Positions 30,890 to 41,973 of a stretch of DNA of 64,000 nt are shown piece after piece; positions within the stretch are counted from its first letter, which is position 1; the number at the start of each line of letters is the position of its first letter. Both the position numbers and the translations under genes were made by a program. The stretch comes from Dama dama (lineage: Eukaryota; Chordata; Mammalia; Artiodactyla; Cervidae), in NCBI RefSeq assembly GCF_033118175.1, contig NC_083701.1:12295501-12359500 (forward strand), in the 5' to 3' direction. A model generated the notes under the pieces. The model was not told the DNA's origin. It did no database searches and saw only the letters and a list, made by a program, of their open reading frames with translations.

Positions 30890-31667
30890 TTTTATTTTTT
30901 ATTTTTTTCCATTTATTTTTATTAGTTGGAGGCTAATTACTTTACAATATTGTAGTGGTTTTTGCCATACATTGACATGAATCAGCCATGGATTTACATG
31001 TGTCCCCCATCCTGATCATCCCTCCCACCTCCCTCCCCATCCCATCCCTCTGGGTCATCCCAGTGCACCATCCCCGAGCACTTGTCTCATGCATCCAACC
31101 TGGGCTGGCGATCTGTTTCACACTTGATAATATACATGTTTCGATGCTCTTCTCTCAGATCATCCCACCCTCGCCTTCTGCCACAGAGTCCAAAAGTCTG
31201 TTCTATACATCTGTGTCTCTTTTTCTGTCTTGCATATAGGGTTATCCTTACCATCTTTCCAAATTCCATATATATGCATCAGTATACTGTATTGGTGTTT
31301 ATCTTTCTGGCTTACTTCACTCTGTATAATGGGCTCGTTTTATCCATCTCACTGGAACTGATTCAAATGTATTCTTTTTAATGGCTGGGTAATATTCCAT
31401 TGTGTATATGTACCACAGCTTTCTTATCCATTTGTCTGCTGATGGGCATCTAGGTTGCTTCCATGTCCTGGCTATTATAAACAGTGCTGCGATGAACATT
31501 GGGGTGCACGTGTCTCTTTCAGATCTGGTTTCCTCAGTGTGTATGCCTAGGAGTGGGATTGCTGGGTCATATGGCAATTCTATTTCCAGTTTTTTAGGGA
31601 ATCTCCACACTGTTCTCCATAGTGGCTGTACTAGTTTTCATTCCCACCAACAGCAAGCATCATTTTA
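30873..31667 (-). mobile_element. Ruminant L1 3' end, antisense, 17-bp perfect TSD
   Basis: CAGCAAGCATCATTTTA occurs exactly at 30873-30889 and 31651-31667. Between them is a T-rich tail (30890-30908), then the antisense L1 3' UTR and the end of ORF2. Translated on the minus strand, 31317-31610 reads MWRFPKKLEIELPYDPAIPL and AALFIIARTWKQPRCPS, the L1 ORF2 C-terminus, in one open frame. The open frame and exact TSD make this one of the youngest insertions in the window. Confidence 0.96.
31317..31610 (-). pseudogene. L1 ORF2 C-terminal fragment
   Basis: A 97-residue open frame with YDPAIPLLGIHTEETRSERD, FIAALFIIARTWKQPRCPSA and YTMEYYPAIKKN, all hallmarks of the L1 ORF2 C-terminal segment. No stops have accumulated. 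The reverse transcriptase and endonuclease are absent because of the 5' truncation, so it has no activity. It belongs to the element at 30873-31667. Confidence 0.93.
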
Positions 31668-31681
31668 ATAGGCTGTATAAA

Positions 31682-31927
31682 CCTAAGATGAAAGTTTGTG
31701 AAAGTGTTAGTCACTCAGTCATGTCTGACTCTTTGAGATCCAATGGACTGTAGCCCACCAGGTTCCTTTGTCCATGGAATTCTCCAGGCAAGTATACTGG
31801 AGTGGGTAGCTGTTCCTTCTCCAGGGGATCTTCCCAACACAAGGATCGAACCCGGGTCTCCAACACAGGTCTCCCACATTGCAGGCAGATTCTTTATCAT
31901 TTGAGCCACAAGGGAAGCTCCTAAGAT
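31682..31927 (-). mobile_element. Bov-tA-type SINE, antisense
   Basis: GTTAGTCACTCAGTCATGTC, CCATGGAATTCTCCAGGCA, CTCCAGGGGATCTTCCCAAC and GAGCCACAAGGGAAGC. CCTAAGAT at 31682-31689 and 31920-31927 is an 8-bp TSD candidate. A small duplication within GGGTCTCC AACACAGGTCTCCC is private to this copy. Confidence 0.93.
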
Positions 31928-32270
31928 ACAATAGTGCAAGTTTCATCTGATATTTGTGTTTTGTTTCTTCTAGATCCCAGGGGTCAGGTGCTACCGAGAA
32001 GTTTAGCTTTGATAGGTAAGAATAGTTTTTATGCTTAGGGTTAGTTCTTGCTCACCTATAGGTTTCATGTTAATCCTTAAAAAAACAACCATTCTTTCTG
32101 TCTTTTTCATAGTCTGCCTTTATGTTTCCCTTCACATTTATGAAGCCAACAAGAAATAATTTCATTTGAGGAATTCTATCGGCAGTTAGTAGAGGGTATC
32201 TTCATATAACCTGAGGGGGAAGAAAGAGACTGAAGGTAGGAGAGATTTGGAGAATGGTCAGAAAGTAGAT
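31928..32270. other. Unassigned DNA
   Basis: Nothing recognised. Confidence 0.5.
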
Positions 32271-32733
32271 GCATTAATCAGGCTTCTCCAGAGAAACAGA
32301 GCAATAGTATCTATCTACCTATCTAGATATATAGGTATAATTTATTTATTATATCAATTGACTCATGCAGTTATGGAGGTCAAGAAGTCCCACAGCCTGC
32401 CATCTATAAGCTGGAGACCCAGGAAAGCTGGTGTAGTACTGTAATTCAGCCTCTGTCCAAAGGCCTGAGAACCAATGTCTGAGAGCAAGAGAGGATGGAT
32501 GCCCCAGCTTAAACAGAGAGCAAATGCTCCCTTTCTCTCCCCTTTTGTTCTGTTCAACCATCAACAGTGGGCTGGATAATGCCCACCCACACTGGTGTGA
32601 CTTAACTCAGTTTGGGAGTCAAATGCTAAAGTCTTCCAGAAACACCCTCCCAGACACATCAGAAGTAATGTTTTACCATCTATTTAGGCATCATTTAACC
32701 CAGTCAACTTCCCACAAAAAATTAGCCATCACA
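32271..32733 (-). mobile_element. Old LTR, antisense, family unresolved
   Basis: CAGGCTTCTCCAGAGAAACA, TTATGGAGGTCAAGAAGTCC, AGCTGGAGACCCAGGAAAGC, CTTTTGTTCTGTTCAACC and ACACCCTCCCAGACACATCA run in the order of an LTR, with the complementary type at 5728-6062. The TATCTA tract at 32308-32350 is its low-complexity end. Confidence 0.7.
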
Positions 32734-33044
32734 AAGCTGAAGGGACAGCAAAGGCTGAGTGAAGCCTTAGGGGCTCTGATTTTTCTCTGTAGATGGAAAG
32801 AAGGGAGAGTAGACTGGAGAATGAGAAAACTCAAGAAAAGACGTTATAAAGAGCTGTTTTGGAAAAAAAAAAAAGGATATTGAATAGACACACATTAAAG
32901 AGTTATTAAGAAACACTTAGAGCCTAGCTGAGACTGGAAATCATAAATTTGTTATGAAGTCAATTAGTGTGATTATGCAATTTTCCTCCAGGTTGCAGCT
33001 TAGGAACAGAAGCAAAACTCCCCAATGTTTGCTTGAAGCTCAGA
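32734..33044. other. Unassigned DNA
   Basis: Nothing recognised. An A-run lies at 32863-32874. Confidence 0.5.
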
Positions 33045-33260
33045 AAGAAACAAACATTTATTCAGCATCAGCAATCCATCCGTTTACTATTTACAAAAAT
33101 GTTAAAAAAATAACCTACTATATCACAGAAACCATTCTAGGCATTGAGGATGATACAATAGACCAATTTCCCTTCCTACTGCAGCTTGCAGTTTTGAAGT
33201 AGAAAAGTGTTAAATAGGTAAATAAATAGCTAATTAAGAAAATTACAGATTGTGATTTAT
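33045..33260 (-). repeat. L2 LINE 3' end, antisense
   Basis: AACATTTATTCAGCATCAGC, CATTCTAGGCATTGAGGATG, CTTCCTACTGCAGCTTGCAG and AAATAGGTAAATAAATAGCT then ATTACAGATTGTGATTTATG give a long collinear antisense L2. Confidence 0.75.
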
Positions 33261-33390
33261 GTCTCAACTATATGTGTATATATCAACATTTACATACATG
33301 TATATATAGATATAGATATTGAGATATACTGGCATATGCCTATATATCTATATAGATATGTATGTGTGTATCTCTATTTTTCTATCTACT
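33261..33390. repeat. TA/GATA-rich simple sequence
   Basis: Imperfect ATGTATATATAGATATAGAT and TATATCTATATAGATATGTA tracts with partial dyad symmetry. Confidence 0.8.
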
Positions 33391-34235
33391 TAAAATCACA
33401 CTGAATTATCACACTAGTTTGTTAAGCACTGTTCACTCCTTTTACAGATGAGCTTCAGGTTGAAGATCTTTGTCAAGGTCAGACAGATAATAAAGATCAG
33501 AGCCAAGATTTGAACACAGACTCTATGACCCCAGAGCAGTGGTCACTCTATGGTTTCACCAAGCTGTACTACTAAGCTCCCTGGCAGGGTGGAGAAGAGG
33601 AAAATAGGAGGAAAGGGATTGATGACTAATCTATTCGCAGAGTAGCAATGGAAACGCAGCCATAGAGAACAGACGTACGGACAAGGGTTGGGGAGAAGAG
33701 GGAGAGGGAGAGAGTAGCATGGTTGCATATACACTAACATATGCAAGTAGATGGCCAGTGGGAATTTTCTGTGTGACTCGGGGAACTCAAACTGGGGCTC
33801 TGTAGTAAACTAGAGGGGTGGGAATGGGCAATTCAAGAGGGAGGAGACATGTGTACACCTATGGTTAATTCATGCTGGTGTATGACAGAAATCCAACCAA
33901 TTTTGTAAACCAATCACCAATCAATTAAAAGTAAATAAATATTAAGAAAAAGAGGAAAGGGATTAGATGGTAATGATGAGGGTGAACTGGAAATGATGAC
34001 AAGAAGGAGCAAAAAGTTACGAAGTTAAAAAGGGGAAGGAAAAAAAGGGTGCGGCAGGAGGTCCTGACTTGGAAAACAGGAGGAGAGTTTGCAATTTTTC
34101 CAGAGCATTTCCAGGATTTCAAGTCAGGCTTCCCTGTGGCAGACAGTAGGCTCCTGTCAAGTTCTTATCAGTATTTTGCTGGGAAAGGATAGTTTAACAT
34201 TTCCTTGTAAGCATCTACTTTAAGATGGTGTTGGT
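33391..34235. repeat. Diverged duplication, copy A (MIR core plus flanking DNA)
   Basis: TAAAATCACACTGAATTATC, the antisense MIR core (33410-33560, GATTTGAACACAGACTCTAT), CCAAGCTGTACTACTAAGCT and, after the L1 at 33621-33951, GATGAGGGTGAACTGG, GCAATTTTTCCAGAGC and ATTTCCTTGTAAGCATCTAC all have counterparts in the same order at 37568-37995. The similarity extends well beyond MIR. Confidence 0.7.
33608..33964 (+). mobile_element. Ruminant-type L1 3' UTR fragment, sense, with 13-bp TSD
   Basis: GCAGAGTAGCAATGGAAACG, GTGACTCGGGGAACTCAAAC, CTATGGTTAATTCATGCTGG and TCAATTAAAAGTAAATAAAT are the ruminant L1 3' end. GAGGAAAGGGATT is exact at 33608-33620 and 33952-33964. It lies inside copy A and is absent from copy B. 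Confidence 0.88.
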
Positions 34236-35024
34236 CTTTTCTTAATGATAGATATTCTGTTATTCTTAATCAAGTTTCTGGGTTCCTTACAGTGGGGCAT
34301 AATAGTAAGTTTTCCATTAATTGTTGAATTAATTCAGGTGTACAATGCACCTAACAACAGCATTTTGTAAGAGCTCCATAAACACTGTTTACTGTTGCTA
34401 TTGTCATCGCTTTCTTCCTCCAAGTGTACTTATGATTTAAAAATCAAGAATTGCTACCTTTGCAGGGAGGAAAGGGTTTACTTGCTTCTAGAACAGGCAA
34501 TTTCTTAGGCTCCAAGCTATACACAATTAGAGAAAAAAGAATCCCTTTGTTGATAATACAACTTTTGACAAGGCATTTGATGAATACACTTGGGATCATT
34601 TAATGAGCTGAAACCACAGCCTCCTTGATTTTGCTTCCTCTGACTTAAGGGGAAGAGCAGTGTTGTTTCTTTTCCCCTCAAAGACCTTCACATTAATAGT
34701 CGGACTCACTCAGCATCACCTGAGTCAGCATATCGTTGCAAATGACAGTCTAGTTCAGTGAACAGGCAAAATGGTTTATTTATAAGCCTCTTTCCCAACT
34801 GGGATCCTGGGAAAACTGCTGTTCTCAGAAGTAAATAAAGGTCAGGATGCCTTAATATACACTCAGTGGAAAGTCTAGTGATGATTCTTTCGTGATGGGT
34901 GAGACTGGGAACTCAGAACTATTCTTGGATATGTTGGTATAAAATTCTAGGGGAGAATGTGCTATATTGAACTCTTTCCCTCAGCAATTTTCTTATTCAC
35001 TGCCCCCACCCTAGTTGACACTCT
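34236..35024. other. Mostly unassigned, with a MIR/L2-like 3' end
   Basis: CACCTAACAACAGCATTTTG then CCATAAACACTGTTTACTGT at 34345-34420 resembles the sense end of MIR. I see nothing else here. Confidence 0.45.
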
Positions 35025-35180
35025 TATTATGTGGTCTGTTACAATAGCTTCTTAGCTGGCCTCTCTGCTCACCCTTACTCTATTCTACTCACCCAGGATG
35101 GATCTGTATTTCTTAATCACAATTCCTCCTACTTCAGCTCCTCTTCCATAAAGCTCAAAGCATCAAATTAAAAGCCATCA
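35025..35180 (+). repeat. L2 LINE fragment, sense
   Basis: AGCTTCTTAGCTGGCCTCTC, CACCCTTACTCTATTCTACT and CATAAAGCTCAAAGCATCAA match an internal L2 block upstream of the 3' UTR. Confidence 0.6.
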
Positions 35181-35189
35181 TTAGTGGAT

Positions 35190-35208
35190 TTCTTTTTTTT
35201 TTTTTTTT
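35190..35208. repeat. T-run
   Basis: TTTC followed by about 17 T. No retroelement body is attached on the right side and no TSD is convincing. Confidence 0.9.
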
Positions 35209-35344
35209 GCCATGAGGTGGATAAGTTACATAATCATTTTTGTCTGTTTACGTTTATAATTTAGTGCCTAGAATTTTTGAATTTTATATACCTGGTACAA
35301 AGATGGCATAAAGAATAGTAGTTGAAAAACTAAATGATCAATTT

Positions 35345-35490
35345 TTTTCTTCAATACTACCTCATGTGGTATGTATCACTTACCTATTTCAGGGATGTTA
35401 AATTGATAATGGTTAAGTTAATTTACCCAGGGCTGTAGGAGAGAAAATCCAGGCTTAAAATCTAGGCCTAGTTGATTTCAGAACTCATTA
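35345..35490 (-). repeat. MIR SINE, antisense, degraded
   Basis: TTAAGTTAATTTACCCAGGG, AGAAAATCCAGGCTTAAAAT and CTAGTTGATTTCAGAACTCA resemble the antisense MIR core. Confidence 0.5.
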
Positions 35491-35599
35491 GTTAAATCAA
35501 TTCTGGCTCAAATGGCATTTTAATAACTGCACTAAGTAATTTGAAACAATAAGCTCAGCCCTAGATGGCTCAAGTTATGCAGAAGAACCCATAACCTGC

Positions 35600-35725
35600 T
35601 ATTGTCAACATGTCTTATATGTTGGACTTCATTTCATTCAAATCCTATTCATCCTTACAGTCTCATCACACTCACCACCTTCTCCAAAAAGCTAATCCAG
35701 ATGGTACTTATGATAGATTTTCCTT
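35600..35725 (+). repeat. L2-like fragment, sense
   Basis: CATTCAAATCCTATTCATCC and CACCACCTTCTCCAAAAAGC resemble the L2 'block before the 3' UTR'. Short and tentative. Confidence 0.4.
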
Positions 35726-37567
35726 GAATTCTGCCACAAACTCACCCAAGACTCATAATTTGATGCTAACTATTAGCATAAGTTGAATTTTAGGGGAATG
35801 AGAGTCCTGTTGAAATTTTCTATTCCCCACAGGGCCTAATAAAGTTCTGGACATCTGAAAGGGTCTCACTAGTTGTTTTTAGCTTAATCATATAAAATTG
35901 GATGTCGACCCCTGTCAACTTCCAGTTTCTCCCATCAGCAGTAGTGAAGGCACATTTACGAAAAAATACTTTCTCTAGTTCAAGAAAACGTCATAAGCCA
36001 GAGAGCATTTTGGACTAATCCCAAGGAGCAAAGTTCCTCATTGCCTGGACAGAGGCTGAGAAAAGGAGTTTTTAACTTGTGTTTCTTGGCATCACTCCCA
36101 GACTCCCCTAATTTCTGAAATTGAGCTTCTGGGAACAGTCAACGCCCATGTGCCTCCCCAGTCCCCAGAACACACACTCATATGCCCCTCCTGTAGAACT
36201 TTACTATGCCCAGCCTTGTGAGCAAGAATCTGAAAGTGGGGTGACACAGAGAAATGCACAGTGGAACCTCAACAGTGTAGCATCTACTATGGGTTTTCTG
36301 CTACTGAGAAACAAGGCAGGAGAGCTGTTCTTAGAAAAGAAACACAGACCAGATTTCTGGTGCATTGATTTGGAAATCATCAAATAGAATCCTAAACGCC
36401 AAGGCCTGAAAACCTATCTCTGCTGTTCTTTCCTTCCCTTTTAAGGCTGGCAGGACTACAAGCTGGGATAATACCAAGGTATTTTTAGCAGTGTATATTG
36501 ATTTTTTTTGTCCTTGGAAGCTACTATATTCTATCATAACCCAAAAACAACAAATGAAAAAAGCCAGCTGCAGCAAAACCTCATTGAAGGCAGCAGCATG
36601 ATAATGATATTAAAATAATATGTTAGGCAGTATCTGAAGTTACAATACTTGAATCTTCTGGCATGAAGCATCTCCCTTGAATGCTTTGCTCTCTGAATAA
36701 TGCCTTTTGACTGAGAACTCTATAGCAAAACTATTATGTAAATAAAAATTTTAAGATGTGTTGCACTCACATGTTGGCAAAGCATAAATAACACAAGAGA
36801 GGGATAGTCAATATCAATAAGTGGCACTGGTAAAATAATCAGAAAAAGTTGAAAATGTGTACATTTATTGCAAACTGTTTTCATTATCCCGACTTTCTGT
36901 CTCCATCAATAACATCATCATCCATGAATTGAAGTGACTTATCTTAAACTTTTGCTTCTTTGTACATGGGCAGTCTCAGGTACTAGACTAAATAGATTTT
37001 ATGATTTCACTTGCTCTAGTAAAATATTGAAGCAGACAACCTCTTTTCTTTTTCCCCACAGACTCCATCCACCAGCAAAGATCTCTTTGTGTACAGCCTA
37101 GAACACCATAGCATCCTATACCTGGATTCCTATTTATTGCCTTTTTGTGTAGGCCGTACTGTTTTCTTTTAGAGTGTTTGTCTGGGTCCATAAAATTGAC
37201 TCTGCATCATTCTCTTGGAAGAAGCATTGGCCCTTTCCTCCATTCCTGCTTTCACTTCTTTCCATAGGAATAAGTTTATTTAGTGAGTTTGTGAAATTAG
37301 TAAGGTATTAATATGCATCATCTAGCCTTCTTTTCTCTTTAATTTTGCAGAGGAGCTTTTTTTTTGAGACTCACAGATTCTTGTTTCCTCCATGCTCTAG
37401 GCTAGACTGAGGAGGACAGTAGTTCTACAGAGATGTCTGTTCCTCAGGAGTTACATGAAAACCTTGATTCTGATAATATCTCAAGCCATAGTCTCCAACC
37501 CATTTTTATTCACAATAAACAGGCAAATATATATCCACATACTTGACTTCTGAATAAGTCTTCAATG
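35726..37567. other. Unassigned DNA
   Basis: About 1.84 kb, one of the longest stretches without a recognised repeat. No domain is visible in its short open frames (36121-36387 plus, 36331-36576 minus). Nothing marks it as a gene. Confidence 0.5.
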
Positions 37568-37995
37568 TAAAATCACAGTGAACTACCACACTAGTGTGTG
37601 AACCATTGTTCATTCTCATTTTACAAAAGCGGCTCAAAGAATTTAAAGACTTTCTCAAGGTCACACACACATAGAAGTCAGGGCTAAGACTTGAAGCCAG
37701 GTACTATGACCTCAGGCAGTCCATGCTGTGGCATTACCAAACTGTATGATGGAGCTCTCCAGCACTGGGAAAAGGTAAGGTAAGAGGGAAAGAGATCACT
37801 TGGCACTGATGAGAGTGAACCAAAAGGGGAAAAAGATGAAGACAGAACGGGGAGGGAGGTCAAGGGTTTTCAATTTTCCCGGAGGATATCAAGGATATTA
37901 AGAGAGGGAAGGAGATGGGGAAAGTGAATAGGTTCTGAACTCAACGGAAGACAATCATCTAATTTCCAAGTAAGTGCATCCAATGCTGAAGATGC
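37568..37995. repeat. Diverged duplication, copy B
   Basis: TAAAATCACAGTGAACTACC, an antisense MIR core (GACTTTCTCAAGGTCACAC), CCAAACTGTATGATGGAGCT, GATGAGAGTGAACC, TCAATTTTCCCGGAGG and AATTTCCAAGTAAGTGCATC parallel copy A in order and spacing, once the L1 in A is removed. Confidence 0.7.
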
Positions 37996-38527
37996 CACAG
38001 CTTTTATTTATCACTGCTCTAATTGTTAGGGCAGCTTTCTTCATCCTGAATTGAAAGCTATCTTGGTTCATCTCTCATTAGTCTTGGTTAACAAGTTTGG
38101 ATTGACATAGATGATTTTTGTTTGTTTGTTTTTTGCTTCCAAGGCTAAATAATGTGGGTGAGTTGATATGATTTGCAGTTGATATAAATTTAAGTCCAGT
38201 TTTGGCTGATTCCAAAGTTTGCACTTTAGACTTCTATACTTACCCTTATATTTTCTTAATCATGGAACATGGGCTTTACTATAGAAAGTTCATGAGAATG
38301 GGAATCATTTGCTAATGAAGTTTTTCTCTTAATGGTATCTAGTGTAAAACCAACACAGAGAATTAGGAAATATTTGTTGCATTGTTTTGCAAAGTTTTGA
38401 ACCATATTCCAAACATCCAGAAACATTCTGGATGTTTCCAAACATTGATTCTGTCATTTGCCTTTTCTTCTGGTTTTATGCCACCTGTTCATTTATTAAA
38501 GATCTGTCTACATCTTATGGAATGGAG
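37996..38527. other. Unassigned DNA
   Basis: Nothing recognised. CATCCAGAAACATTCTGGATG near 38417 is a short inverted repeat. Confidence 0.5.
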
Positions 38528-38655
38528 AGGCATTGTAACATAGTGATCTAATGAATGGATTTTAAGACCTTGTTGCCTGGGTTTGAAACCTGGCTCCTCA
38601 AATTCTTCCTGTATTACCTCGGACTATAACTTTTCTGTTAATAGGAAGAAACTAG
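38528..38655 (+). repeat. MIR SINE, sense, interrupted by Bov-tA
   Basis: AGGCATTGTAACATAGTGAT, TTGCCTGGGTTTGAAACCTG and CTGTATTACCTCGGACTATA are the sense MIR 5' half and core. It ends at the Bov-tA target site. Confidence 0.7.
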
Positions 38656-38893
38656 GATCTTCTGGGCCTCCCAGGTGGCTCAATGGTAAAGAATCCACCT
38701 GCTGATGCAGGAAATGTGGATTTGATCCCTGGGTTGGGAAGATTCCCTTGGAGAAGAAAATGGCAACCCACTATGTTATTCTTGCCTGGAAAATCCCATG
38801 GACGGAGGAGCCTGGTTGGCTATAGTCTATGGGGTCACAAAAGAGTTGGACACGACTTAGTTACTAAACAACAATGTCAAATGATCTTCTGGG
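38656..38893 (+). mobile_element. Bov-tA SINE, sense, with perfect 11-bp TSD
   Basis: CCTCCCAGGTGGCTCAATGG, TTTGATCCCTGGGTTGGG, GACGGAGGAGCCTGGTTGGC and GTTGGACACGACTTAGTTAC. GATCTTCTGGG is exact at 38656-38666 and 38883-38893. Confidence 0.96.
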
Positions 38894-39149
38894 AGTAGTA
38901 TAAGAAGTATGATTCACTTTATATAGCATTCACTTTTATAACAAGTTGATAAAGACTATCAGGGGAGACCTTGTCATATATATCACTAACATCAAAGCAA
39001 TGTAAAAGTTATGTCTTTCTTCTCTTCAAATATTCTAATGACTTCATCAAACTAGGAAATAAAACCTTAAATTATTCCAAGTGTACTCATATAGGCTTTC
39101 TAGAACACCCATTGGTTTGATGTGTTATAGCTACATATATGTGTATATG

Positions 39150-39182
<33 letters not shown>

Positions 39183-40599
39183 ATGTATATGTATATATAT
39201 AATCTATCCCAGAATTTTTCTTGGGGTTGATAAAAGATCTTAACTCTTTGTTGGTTCTGTAATCTGTCAGAATTCAGGGTAGCACTTGCTCATTTCCATT
39301 TTTTCTAATACTTTTTCCTTCCACGTGATTCTACAAGATGACTTGCAATTCCTCTCTACTCATATTAGCAAGATGTTTTGGTACCTTGGAATAATCTGTC
39401 TGCATCTGGAAACTGGAATGAATATAAAGAAGGTAGGGCTTGCTCCCTAATTATCTTATCATCTATTGTAGCCTTCAATTGCCGACTAACTGCATCTGCT
39501 CTATGCCTTGTAGTTTGAAAATTATCCGCTTTGAGTTAAACAACAGGTGCTTAAAAGCTAAGCAGCTCTGGTTTTCTCTGCCATCTGTTAACATGCCACC
39601 TGCCACAGGCTTTGGCCTCCCCTTGCCTTCTTTGTGCTTTATTCCTTATCATTTACAACTACCGATCAGAAAGTTACCTTGTGACGTCTCCCACTGCATT
39701 CCTACCTATCAGTGTTTCATTCCAAGAAATCCACCCTTTAATAACATTGATGATAAGCAGCTTGATTCTCTTTATTAGTTCTGAGTTCTGTTTCTTTCTT
39801 TAGAAAAACTGTCCCTTCCATGCTACTAAATAATTTTCAAACCCTTATGAAGTCCTTGCCTATGTCTTCAGAGCCACTTTGTATCTCCAATGAGAGTGTG
39901 AAGGTCAATGGTAATGGTGTGGCACACCAGGTGAACCATATAATTTATTGTGCAAACTTTTGAAATATGTACTTTTGAAAGTAGAAAGGTCACTATTACC
40001 ATTACCATTACACAAGTACAACAGACTGGGACTCTTTTGGGCAACTGGGATGTAGGTAAACCCTGGGCATACATAGCAGTTTTGTGAAGGTAGTCAGTGG
40101 TTTTTATAACAGAGAGAAATCTGGGTGCAATAAACTAGAGACCCAGAGCCAACTAAGTAAGATCAGTAGCTTAGAATCAAAGTTGATGATTATAGAATAT
40201 TAATCTTCTTCAGATGTTACTGGTGACCACCTCTGCTCTAGGTGCTCAGGTCACAGAAACCCTATCCTCAAGAGATCTCTCAGAGGACACTGCATATGCT
40301 GTCTCTCTGTTTTCATGAGAGGAATGGTGGTGTGGGGTGTGGCAGTCAGAGAATCTGGATCCCAACCTGAACAGTGTTCTTCTGATTCCCAGGTTCTGCT
40401 CTCACAGGTGCATCCAGCCAGGCACTCCCTAACTGCACGTAAATGATGCAGAGAGATAACTGTGCCTGGAGTATGGTTTCCTGCAATGAGGGCACTTTGG
40501 TTTTTCCTCAGCGTTTTGGATTTGGTGATTAACACAAATTGGATATTCCATGTGTGTGTTCAAGGTGATACAAGGAGTCAGTCTTAATTTTGTCTCTCA
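38894..40599. other. Unassigned DNA with a microsatellite
   Basis: About 1.7 kb without recognised interspersed repeats, apart from the TA/TG tract at 39130-39201. The 112-residue frame at 39440-39778 has no known domain. Confidence 0.5.
39130..39201. repeat. Compound (TA)n/(TG)n microsatellite
   Basis: TACATATATGTGTATATG, an (AT) run, nine or so GT units, then GTATGTATATGTATATATAT. It is likely to be length-polymorphic. Confidence 0.95.
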
Positions 40600-40855
40600 T
40601 GGCAAGGCTAGGATGCAGTTTTGTTTCTCCATGTGAGTAGGGCAGACCTGGGTTTGAAGGTTAGCTCTGTGCTCCATCTCCTTAGTCTTCAACTTCTTCA
40701 TCTGCCAAATGGGGGCGATAATCACTCCCTCATAACTTGATCATGAAATTTGGTGAGGTAACGCCTATAAAGGCTATAACACCCTGTCCAACACAAAAAT
40801 CTGATTTTGTTAGAAAGCACCATTCACTATTGTCATTATCAGACGTTTTTTGGTT
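40600..40855 (+). repeat. MIR SINE, sense
   Basis: GGGCAGACCTGGGTTTGAAG, CTTCTTCATCTGCCAAATGG and CACTCCCTCATAACTTGATC then AAATTTGGTGAGGTAACGCC form a near full-length MIR. Confidence 0.85.
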
Positions 40856-40959
40856 ACTTTTTCTTTCCTTTTCATCCTGATTAAGCACCCCAGAACTCAC
40901 AAATATGGAGGCTCAAGATTCTCAGAACTTGCTGGAACCATGAAATCCAAGCTGCTTCT

Positions 40960-41100
40960 TCCATAGATGCGGAAACAGAATAGTAGGAAGTTTAGATGCC
41001 TTGCTCCAGATCATACGGCTAGTAAACTTACTATCTGGGGGATAGAAAATAGTATCCTGACTCCCAATTCAGTGATTACTCTTACCTCATCTTATTTCCA
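40960..41100 (-). repeat. MIR SINE, antisense
   Basis: CCATAGATGCGGAAACAGAA, CCTTGCTCCAGATCATACGG and CTAGTAAACTTACTATCTGG are antisense MIR. It lies opposite to the MIR at 40600-40855. Confidence 0.75.
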
Positions 41101-41973
41101 AGGCACCCCAAAGGAGCTTTTATTGCCTTCAAGTTTAGACCCCTAGATGAAGCAGTTCTTTACCGATCAACACCAAACAAAGATGTAGGGCTTTTTGTTG
41201 ATTCAACAGCCATCAGCAACTAAATTCTTTGAACACTTTAATTTCGTTAATCCAGACAGAATCATGTCTAGAACTAACATACCATGTGTAAAACCTCTTT
41301 CACCTACCTCTCATAACCATCCACAAGTAAAAATGAAAATGCATGTATTCCCACAGCAGAGACAGGAAATTACACTCTACTTTGGCTATGAGATTACATC
41401 TTTTGCATTAATACAATTGCCTACAGTGCTGTGAATTTTTTTTTTTTTCTTTTTTGCTAGAGTCTTAAAGCTTTCACCTTATACTTCTTTCCCTACCTGC
41501 CACACTCTGGAGAAAGCTTGCAATAAAATCTCCTAATTATTTTCCATATATTTTTATTCTTTTAGCAATTCCTATAATAAAAAGATAGTACTGTGGGAGA
41601 AGTGGTTGCCATGGAAACTGACCAAGGATAAACAGTCTCTTAGAGCATGGAATGAGGCGAGAAGACAAGAGCAGAGCATGGCCCTCAGGGGTGGGAAGAG
41701 AGCTGCAGGTCATAGTGCTCTCCCAGCTCTATCTGCTGGGCTCTTTGGACCTTAGAGGAATGTGGTACACTTGTATATTTTAAGGGACCTTGGAGATATG
41801 AGATGGGTGTATGACATGTCTTCGGATATGTCTGACACAAACAAAAGCAGCCCACTGGATTTGTAGACACTAGAGAGGTCCAAAGAAATACATTTCTGTT
41901 GACATTCTGAATGGTTTCCCTGGGCTGGAGCAAAGAAACTGGGTTGTTGATTCAAGCATACTACAACCTTCCT
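41101..41973. other. Unassigned DNA
   Basis: Nothing recognised, apart from a T-run with one C at about 41438-41456. Frames on both strands at 41685-41955 overlap and have no domain. Confidence 0.5.

Noticed and set aside
35190..35208. T-run as a second tail-only insertion
   Set aside because: Unlike 45518-45554 there is no long exact flanking duplication; only GTGGAT is shared.
38410..38440. Short inverted repeat around CATCCAGAAACATTCTGGATG as a hairpin signal
   Set aside because: The stem is only 7-8 bp in AT-rich DNA, has no companion feature, and is expected by chance in a window of this size.
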